Positions 43,019 to 50,230 of a stretch of 64,000 nucleotides of DNA are shown one piece after another. The notes below the pieces were generated by a model, which was not told the origin of the DNA, made no database searches, and saw only the letters and a program-made list of their open reading frames with translations. Origin of the DNA: Alentia gelatinosa (taxonomy: Eukaryota; Annelida; Polychaeta; Phyllodocida; Polynoidae); contig OX465584.1 of NCBI GenBank assembly GCA_950022655.1, forward strand, positions 1,931,694 through 1,995,693, read 5' to 3'. Numbering within the stretch: the stretch's first letter is position 1; each line of letters opens with the position of its first letter. The translations under genes and the position numbers were made by a program.

Positions 43019-44690
43019 AAACCGGCAGACCCCCTCCCACCATCCAATAGCTACAGAATTTGTGAGCGCGCTGAGCCCAGAAACATTGCTGGCCTAGGCC
43101 TCGGCCTTAAGCCATAGCGCCCCCGCATGACTCACCCTGACAACCGTAATCAACAGAACTCAACACAGGACACCAACATAACACATTACGCAACACAGCA
43201 CATGCCGCACCACTCACCAATCAAATCTTACGTAACAAGGCACGCAACACGCCTCCCCGCATTCACAGAACAAACACACGAGATTGTGACCGGTCGCATG
43301 GTTACCGTTACGTGTTTGCGCCAAACAATGGCGTCGAACAGCTTGACATTGCGTAAGGTGACGGATGAACACCACTCAACCTCGGGATTTAGGCAAACCC
43401 TCATAATGAGGTGCGCACACGTTGCGTAACGGATCAATGTGTAGGCGATATCGTGACCAGCTGGCCTAATCAACCAGGATTCACTGCCATTGGCGTCCAA
43501 AGTTACGGGATCCTGTCAGGACCCGCAGGTCGTTACGTCAGAACCCCCCTCTGTGAGCATGCGTCATCAAGGCACGCACTGCCACAGAAACTCGCCGAGT
43601 GAACGGGCTTACTTAGTCAGGTGCTTAGCTCCCACTCTGATTCCCGTTCCACGAAAGCGCAGTACTCCGACTAGACCGCATAGTCTAAAGACTATCAGCA
43701 CTGACGACATGGCATTCCTGGCCTTAGCGGCGATATTAGGGTTGGTCACAAGCCCATTCCATAGCTTTGATTCTGCCCAACGAGGCGTGTCTCAGTTTAA
43801 CACTGTAGACACCAGTCTTTGCTTCATCATATTTCTAAGCAGCCTATACCTAACGACTATCGACTTCAATCACATCTCAGTTACATTATACCCACACCAA
43901 ACACATTCCCCTCTTTTCAGTGTACTACACTTCTCATCAGCACTGGACTCAGTCGTCTCAAGACCAAATTCGGAATAACCTTCCACAAATTGCCAAAAAA
44001 CATTATTAACAGGCCACAGGCAAGCCTCCCTGGTCCTTTCCATTGATATATCCCATCTTAGCTCACCCTCACCACCCCTACTTATATCACCCATTCTTAC
44101 CACAAACCTTTCCACTGATCCCACCCTATCCACTAATGCTAAGAATATTGATAATGCCTCTTCCACCCTCTTCCACACAATTCTCACCCTGCACAAAGAG
44201 ATTGACAGCTACCGTGAAACAAACCACTCACGCACTCGCCGCGCGTTGATCCAACCTTTAGGCGACATTTTGTCGGACTTCATTGGCACAGCCCGGCAGC
44301 CTGACGTGGACCGCGCAAACGAGCTCCCCCTTCTTCACCAGATTCACTGAAATACAAAAAGACGTAAACGTCAAGCACTGTTTACCAAACGTCTGCAAAC
44401 TGCAGGGCAGTACAGCATGGGAAAGTGTTGAAAATCACTTAGTAGAAACTGAACGAGAGTTAGTAGTGATATTGTTTATTGCACGACAGGCAGGTCGTGT
44501 ATTACTGAGCGAGGGGGTAGCTGAACGTAGTGAGGAACTAAAGAAGAAACCAACAAGTTTTGGGCAAAGTCGTCGTTCTCCACGATTCTGATGCGGAGTG
44601 ATATAAACGAGGAGACAGCCAAGTGAATATCAAGTATATTCAAATGAGTTGGAGAATGACTTCTTTGACCAAAACGAGTTGCTTTCTGTA

Positions 44691-44833
44691 TTTATCTCAC
44701 CCCTGTACACACTAAAAGAATGGGCAACAAATAGGATATAGACCATGGAGAACGGACTGCAATACTTGAAGGGGCGTGGAGAACGAGATCCCAATGTTAA
44801 GCCTATGGACATTTATTCCAGGGGTGAGATAAA
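44691..44833. mobile_element. Small inverted-repeat element (MITE family copy 1)
   Basis: 'tttatctcacccctg' at the left and 'caggggtgagataaa' at the right are perfect 15-bp inverted repeats 143 bp apart. The right part shares 'taagcctatg' and spacing with the copy at 51509-51637. It is non-coding, and no target duplication is clear. Confidence 0.6.
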
Positions 44834-44888
44834 GGTCTGATCGTAGTGCGATAAACACTAACACTGCTAACTCGAGTATAGTTTAGTT

Positions 44889-44935
44889 TTTATCCTACCC
44901 TGTCTCCAAAAATTAATTTTTAGCCCTTGTGCAAT
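44889..44935. mobile_element. MITE family, truncated copy
   Basis: 'tttatcctaccctgtctcc' and the following 'aaaattaatttttagccc' match the left end of the element at 51509. The copy stops where the captured block stops, at 44935. Confidence 0.7.
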
Positions 44936-46566
44936 ACGTGGACCGCGCAAACGAGCATCTACAATCAGTAGAGCTCTATCTATCATCTGGCGTGAGGAAT
45001 GAGAGACAACGCGACTGCGTGCTCCTCAAGCTGTCGCATCTCACTGCGCAGCTCGTCAAAGAGGCTTCACACCAGTCCGCAGTCTCCTCCTTCTGAAAAA
45101 CCTCTCCTCCACAATTGCATCTATCGATGATGATTTTCACATTCTTCTTTCTAACCTCCATCTCAGCACTCACGCAACGAAAGAAGCGACTTCCCTTTTT
45201 ACTACAGCTCACACACAGCTCACTCTACTCTCCAGACTACCTACCACACTAAAACAACTCGCAATCGACCTTTCAGAATTACAGTCATCGCAACTTCCCC
45301 GATCTCTAGTTTCTCCCACACTACTAGTAGAATCGCTCGATCAGCTAGCTTTAGACCTCTTCAACAAAAATTCGGACTTTTCCATTCTCACCTTACCACA
45401 ATCCTTTTAATACTCCCAACCTATCGAATCCTTTAGCCTAATAGAAGACCTCATCACTATAGAATTCGAAGTCCCAAGCAGCTACTCCATTTATAAATTA
45501 GTTTCTCACCCTATACCTTTCGACACCGCTCCGGTTTCACACATCTCAACAACATTCCTCCCTATCTCGCAATGAACTCTGCAGATATGACATTTGTGGA
45601 GTTAAGCGATTTAGACTTATCTATGTGCATATCTTGCACAATCTACAACTGTCCACTCCCCCTTCCCATATCTCACATTTCAAAACCAACCTGCACACTA
45701 GTGCTCTTCCTCAATAACCCGCGTCGCGTCTCAAGCCTTTGCACTTACAGTGTTAAACTGCTTGACGCACCGCCACCCTCTATCCACCCTTTATCTCCTG
45801 ATACCTTCCTTGTTACAACACCACAGACGCATGCCGCCCTCACTTGTAACAATTCTAACACCCTAGTGCGAACATCCGTAAGCAGCCCCTCTGACGCAAT
45901 CGTAAAGGTACCCTGCGGATGCACTCTATCCATTAACAATTGATTACTTGTTTCACCCTCCGCCTCTTGTGAATCCCAACCCACCACCCAAATCTTCTTA
46001 CACACCCTTAATTTACCCGTAATTTCTTCCTTCCGACCGCCACCGCCGTCCTTCAAAGGCGACTCACTTCTCACCTTTCCCCCGAACGTTCATTTACCTC
46101 TAATTAACAGAGCACAATCAGACGCAACATCTCGCTTTGATTCCCTGTATAAAAGCCTTTCAGACCTTAAGGCACTCACTCAAGCTCTCACCTCCACAGA
46201 CAACTCTAGCTATACACTGCACTCCATCTCGGAACTCCTACGTCCCGCCACTTCACACCTGCTTTTCGCAGCTTCTTCTACCATCTTAAGCGCGATAGCC
46301 CTTCTCCTCTCTATGTACACATTGTGTAAACTCTCCGCACTTTCTTCTCTCCTAACAATTCCCACCCTATCCTCCGCCGCTCTGGATCTTGACGCCTGGA
46401 TGGACAGAATGTCCAAACTCGACGTAAAAGAGGAACAGGTTGAATCTAAGACCGCCCGGCCACCGTACGCCGGCCCAACGACCAGAGCCCCGCCCACCTA
46501 CCTTAACTCATCCGTATCATTCTTATAGTTATTCTCGGAATGATCCTCTCCTGACTCCTGCCCGCC

Positions 46567-47046
46567 TTGTGGCGCCGCTTGAAATCATTCAAAACGCACC
46601 ACAAGCAGTCCCCCACTGTCCAACTTAAGCTATTTTTCCGCTCTCGATGCTGCACCCTACCCATCCTACCCATACCAATGGAGACAAATATCTTTACCCT
46701 GACCAACGCTCCCTCCATACGCTCCACAACACTCTCTCCTTGCCTATGGAGAACGCTCTCCGTCCAGTGGTCTGGCCCCATCACCATCACGGTCCAGGGT
46801 CAGTCCCATGAGATCCACCTACCTTCAGACATTCCGGTCCCACTGTCAGCTCGATGGACTGTGTTCCGCGCTACAAGAGGACTCGTCGTCGCAGCTGTCA
46901 CGGTCACAGACGTGCAAGGATCGGACACGAGCCAGATCCCCTGGGGCGACAAAAATCACCACCGTGTCGCCCTAGCCGGCCTGGCGTCCTACATAATCGC
47001 ACCAGGATCATCAATGGACGAGGAGCTGAAGCAGCTCAATCCTTGA
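46567..47046 (+). CDS. Open frame after the env membrane segment, unidentified
   Basis: About 159 codons are open after a hydrophobic segment that ends in the same frame before a TGA, so this could be the C-terminal extension of env rather than a separate gene. The formal start is TTG; the first ATG codes the Met of METNIFTLTNAP. The sequence begins WRRLKSFKTHHKQ, typical of the cytoplasmic side of a membrane anchor. It continues with a beta-rich region (SGPITITVQGQSHEIHLP, then VVAAVTVTDVQG) and ends ELKQLNP. Errantivirus envelopes usually have short tails, so the length is unusual. I do not recognise the fold. Confidence 0.4.
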   Translation: MWRRLKSFKTHHKQSPTVQLKLFFRSRCCTLPILPIPMETNIFTLTNAPSIRSTTLSPCLWRTLSVQWSGPITITVQGQSHEIHLPSDIPVPLSARWTVFRATRGLVVAAVTVTDVQGSDTSQIPWGDKNHHRVALAGLASYIIAPGSSMDEELKQLNP

Positions 47047-47511
47047 GTCAGGATAAGTCAATACGCTCACATCACAACAAACATCGCATTCACTCATAAC
47101 GCACCACAACATTCACCCGTCCTCTGTTGATGCATATCGTTGTTACGTATCATGAACTGTCAGACTGCCGCTTATATACCCCCCCAGCCCAGTCCAGATT
47201 AACTTGTCTCCCATTGTTTGTGTCATGACGCTGCCACAGGCACGCTGTCACACCCGCATGTGCTCAGTTTGGTCAAAACCCGCATGCACTTTGTTTGCTC
47301 ACACCCGATTATTCTCACCCCTGCAGCGACACGTCGGAGCTGAGCGAAACCAACTGACACCGAGCGTCAACACCTACGCTCACACGCGACAACAACACCT
47401 TCGCGGCTACCAGCTCCCAGCTGGGAGAACCCGGTCTGTGCCGCTGGTGCGCCCACCGCAGACCGAGCCGCGTACAAGCATCGCCAAACTGTGAACAACA
47501 ACATTGTGACA

Positions 47512-47856
47512 ATGCCCAGAACTTTAACATCAAGCATGAGCACTTCATTGTCAGATGTCGTTCAGACATGCTATATAACTATTTGTCTCTTTATGTTAAG
47601 CCTTACTTGTATCAATTCCCGTTACTTGCTACTATACTTAACATCATTATCAACAGAACCATCAGAGTGGTTCCTCAGTCATCCTGGGGATGGTTACGTA
47701 ACATTATGTAATGCCACGCAATGTGCCGTAGTCTACCTCCACGACACCTTATTTTCTAAATTATCAAGACCGCATCAAGATTTAATGAATAATTGTATCA
47801 CCTCTTTGCGCCAGCCAAGCATCTTACTCTCTCTACCAGAGCACACTAGTTTGTAA
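47512..47856 (+). CDS. Small unidentified frame with hydrophobic N-terminus
   Basis: From the ATG at 47512 there are 114 codons. A hydrophobic stretch (VVQTCYITICLFMLSL) is followed by a region with SEWFLSHPGDGYV and several Cys residues, as in a secreted or membrane protein. It lies between the env element and the solo LTR. It may be a remnant of another retroelement gene, or chance. No homologue is recognised and no promoter is visible. Confidence 0.25.
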   Translation: MPRTLTSSMSTSLSDVVQTCYITICLFMLSLTCINSRYLLLYLTSLSTEPSEWFLSHPGDGYVTLCNATQCAVVYLHDTLFSKLSRPHQDLMNNCITSLRQPSILLSLPEHTSL

Positions 47857-47944
47857 TCGCATTTATTCTGTAACTACAAATTATGTCATCATAACTTACA
47901 TTTTTTCAATAACTCATCGGAGTGAGTTTTCCGTTTCGCCCGGG

Positions 47945-48225
47945 GATAGTGTCACGATCCAAAATATCGGTATGTTAAACATGCAGATTATATCCCTTGG
48001 CCTTACGGATCAAGCTGGCTGCGTGTCACGCCGCGTGAGGTAATCCCCCTTGGTTATGATCAATACGGGTTGCCCCCACGTGGCTGAAACGGAGCATATA
48101 ATCCTGATCTCGACGTACTCGAGTCAGTCCGGTCAGAGAGCGCATTGTAACACCATCTGCAATAAAGCTTGTAATGGGACGAAGCCTTGAAGTCACTCAT
48201 TTAGTTTACTATTCACAACAGATAG
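47945..48225. mobile_element. Solo LTR with 5-bp target duplication
   Basis: The LTR is 47950-48220 (271 bp). It begins TGTCACGATCC, ends ATTCACAACA (TGT...ACA) and is flanked by GATAG at 47945-47949 and 48221-48225. An AATAAA poly(A) signal in 'ctgcaataaagcttg' lies about 60 bp before its end, which fixes the plus-strand orientation. A single LTR with a perfect target duplication is the product of recombination between two LTRs of one provirus. It is therefore not the 3' LTR of the env element beside it. Confidence 0.8.
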
Positions 48226-49226
48226 TAACAGTAGCCAAGGCCAGTAGAAACCGACCTGAGAGGAAATCAAAGACAGGTGACACTTGTGGTGACGATACTA
48301 TGGAGACCGCCTCGTCTAGACATTAGGACTTATGCCAGGTTCATAGACCACATTAGTGGTGACGTCATTTATTGGATTCCCCTCCACCACGTGCGTTCTT
48401 GGGGACAAACAAACGCCAGACCCCGTATGGGAGTTCTGCCCTACTTCAGAATTCTCTCATATATCTTTGTAAAACTTGCAAAATAAAATAAAAGATCGAC
48501 TTAGAATGAACCTTAACACATTTCTCAAGTGCATTATCACCGTCCCTGCCTTAATGGAGCAAGTTCAACCGCTACAGACGAGACGGAGCGGGTGGGCAGA
48601 CACTATAGCTGGGTCACCGCACCCACCGCCACTCGACCGGGAGACGGGCGCGGGAGGCACTCGGCACGCGCCCGAATCACCGAAACAAAAGAGCCTCTAG
48701 ATTGGTATCAAAAGAAATGCAATATGACAGCTCAAACATATATTATCAGTATCAAGTTTCGATATCATTCTAAGGATACATGTATTTTTATGTATCTAAC
48801 ATTTTGTTAGTTAGATAAAGTCGATGTTATTCATCATCACCCTGGGTGTACTTGGTAAGGTGACTGTCCCCGCAGCACCGGGATCCACCGTCTGGCGGGT
48901 AGAATCACGTCACACTGATCGTTGAACTGTTTTCGTGTGGTCTTACAGGTTTATTATTTAGTATGTGTCATCAACACATATCTGTGTATAGTCATTTGTC
49001 TTCTTCATTAAGTAGATACAAATTCTCTTTTCTGGTCACTATATCAGCTCGTCTATTAAATCAGGCCTTAGTTACTATATGCAACGGGAGGCAAAGTGGA
49101 CAGGCTTCAGGCTGAATTTCGTAGACTATGAACAAACGATTTCTCTCTGCCCTATACTAACAACCATCATCATGATTTCTCACACATAAACTTCAGGAGA
49201 CGAGGCTTGGGTTTTCAATACATTGG
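48226..49226. other. No gene recognised
   Basis: About 1 kb of mixed sequence without a credible coding frame. It contains a GC-richer patch near 48580-48670 and an inexact AT-rich stretch near 48940-49080. Minus-strand AATAAA motifs occur, for example near 48950. It may include the distal 3' UTR or downstream flank of ctr9. Confidence 0.5.
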
Positions 49227-49232
49227 TTTATT
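49227..49232 (-). terminator. Candidate poly(A) signal for ctr9
   Basis: AATAAA on the minus strand, about 530 bases after the ctr9 stop codon. A second one is near 48950. Which is used, or whether a nearer variant is, cannot be told from the sequence. Confidence 0.25.
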
Positions 49233-49413
49233 TCAACAATTTTATATTCACTGGTCGTTTTTAATTATTGATTTACCTCTTTTTCGGGTTAGGATAAAAC
49301 ATGTCCTCAGTCTGTTTTCCCCTCGCCCCTGGTTGGTGGGATGCTAGGATCGCGAGCCCCATTTAACATCACACCAGGTCTGTCTCAGAGAAACACGGAC
49401 ACCACGTCAACGC

Positions 49414-49625
49414 GGCCATGGAGTCGGGCTGCGGCTGTGTGGGGAGGTTCAAACCACTGTTATCGTCGCGAATGAGGCTCAATTTGGATAATATTTGTTT
49501 TATACAAGAAAAATGCTTACTTAAAATGAAAACGGTGGATTTCCTTGAAAGAGTGGAAATCTGTCAGCCCACGTTTTTATCTCCAGAGATACATGTGTAC
49601 TGCAAACAGCTGAGCGTCATGTCAC
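49414..49625. repeat. Dispersed repeat family, copy 1
   Basis: 'ggctgcggctgtgtggggag' followed by 'caaaccactgtt' and 'gaggctcaattt' aligns with 57727-57860 and, over a longer stretch including 'aaaatgaaaacg' and 'agagtggaaat', with 58815-58985. It lies in the ctr9 3' flank or UTR. It is probably an old short interspersed element. Confidence 0.55.
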
Positions 49626-49761
49626 TGTAAGTTGGAGGTAAGATCTGCTGGGCGCTAGAGGCACCTTCTACAATGTAGGACAGTATTACACAGCTGTTGA
49701 GGGAAGTGAACACCGAGAGATCATCTTGGTGAAGGCATGCTGGAGGTGACAGATGATGGCG

Positions 49762-50230
49762 CTAATCACTCTCCTGCCCCGACCCCCGCCCTGACCCCGA
49801 CACCGAGCCCTTGGGGGACCCACTTCTTGAACGTGACCTTGATCGACTTCTTGAGCGTGACCGTGACCTAGAACGGCTCCGGGAGGGTGACCTTGAGCGG
49901 CTTCCACTCCTAGAACGGCTCTTTGACCTTGACCTACTCCCTGACCGTGAGCGGCTACCTGACCTTGAGCGGCTCCTGGACCTTGACCTACTTCCAGAGC
50001 CTGACCTTGACCCTGACCTGGAGCGTGAACGAGAGCCCGATCTAGACCGCCGACTGCCAGACCTGGACCGTGACCTTGAGCCAGAACCAGAGCGTGACCC
50101 TGACCTCGACCTTGAACGTGACCGTGACCTGTCTGATCCAGACCCTTTTTTGGATCCTCCGCCGTCACTCTCACTTCCTGAGGACAGGATCCGTCGTCGT
50201 TTGGGAGCTCCCCCTTCTTCACCAGATTCA
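49762..50230 (-). CDS. ctr9: ctr9 terminal exon, Arg-Ser tail
   Basis: 469 nt with the TAG stop at 49762-49764. After [20 protein letters not shown] and an acidic Gly/Ser stretch come about 110 residues of SR/RS/GS dipeptides, ending [12 protein letters not shown] tails mediate protein and RNA contacts in splicing and elongation factors and are phosphorylated by SR kinases; a role here is inferred. The acceptor is GTATTTCAG. The long open frames in the two other readings of this exon come from the repeat. The 5' edge of this exon was copied into the env gene at 44.3 kb. Confidence 0.9.

Larger units (their letters stand above)
44321..44935. other. Captured ctr9 exon edge, intron and MITE fragment
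   Basis: 44321-44538 matches 50203-50421 of the resident ctr9 locus almost base for base. It covers the first ~28 bases of the last coding exon, the splice acceptor and intron sequence. After 292 bp present only here (44540-44831), 44832-44886 matches 50424-50476, and the block ends inside a MITE at 'gcaata' that corresponds to about 51556. It lacks the ~1-kb Penelope-type insertion found in ctr9. There is no poly(A), so ordinary LINE-mediated retroposition is unlikely. Confidence 0.85.
44304..44955. repeat. 20-bp direct repeats bounding a foreign block in env
   Basis: 'acgtggaccgcgcaaacgag' occurs at 44304-44323 and again at 44936-44955. It reads as env coding sequence at both sites and is single in the inferred uninterrupted gene, so it is a target-site duplication or a repair-generated duplication around the inserted block 44324-44935. 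Confidence 0.85.
43709..46560 (+). pseudogene. env: Envelope (F-type-like) gene, broken
   Basis: A frame opens at 43709 with a signal-peptide-like start (MAFLALAAILGLVTSP). Further on, with frame changes, a basic furin-type site RTRR lies at 44231-44242. It is followed directly by a hydrophobic, Gly-containing stretch like the fusion peptides of F-type envelope proteins of errantiviruses and baculoviruses. The ectodomain continues to about 46250. Two hydrophobic segments follow, at about 46258-46320 and 46515-46560; the second carries an in-frame TGA. A 612-bp foreign block (44324-44935) splits the gene. Stops and frameshifts elsewhere show the gene is dead. Assignment rests on signal peptide, cleavage site, order after integrase and membrane segments. 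Confidence 0.6.
38310..47050 (+). mobile_element. Ty3-type retroelement with env, inactive
   Basis: On the plus strand the order is gag-like, basic region, protease, reverse transcriptase, RNase H, integrase ends and envelope, which is the arrangement of env-bearing Ty3/Metaviridae elements. All reading frames are broken by stops, frameshifts and deletions, so the copy is dead. A possible primer-binding site (tggtggccccc, from 38310) lies 168 bp before the gag frame. I could not find a matching pair of LTRs at the two ends, so the outer limits are approximate. That gag-pol and env belong to one insertion is inferred from order, strand and spacing. Confidence 0.75.

Noticed and set aside
44324..44935. 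Captured block as a LINE-mediated processed copy of ctr9
   Set aside because: It contains intron, no exon-exon join and no poly(A) tail.
47950..48220. This LTR as the 3' LTR of the env element
   Set aside because: It has its own perfect 5-bp target duplication on both sides, so it is a solo LTR.
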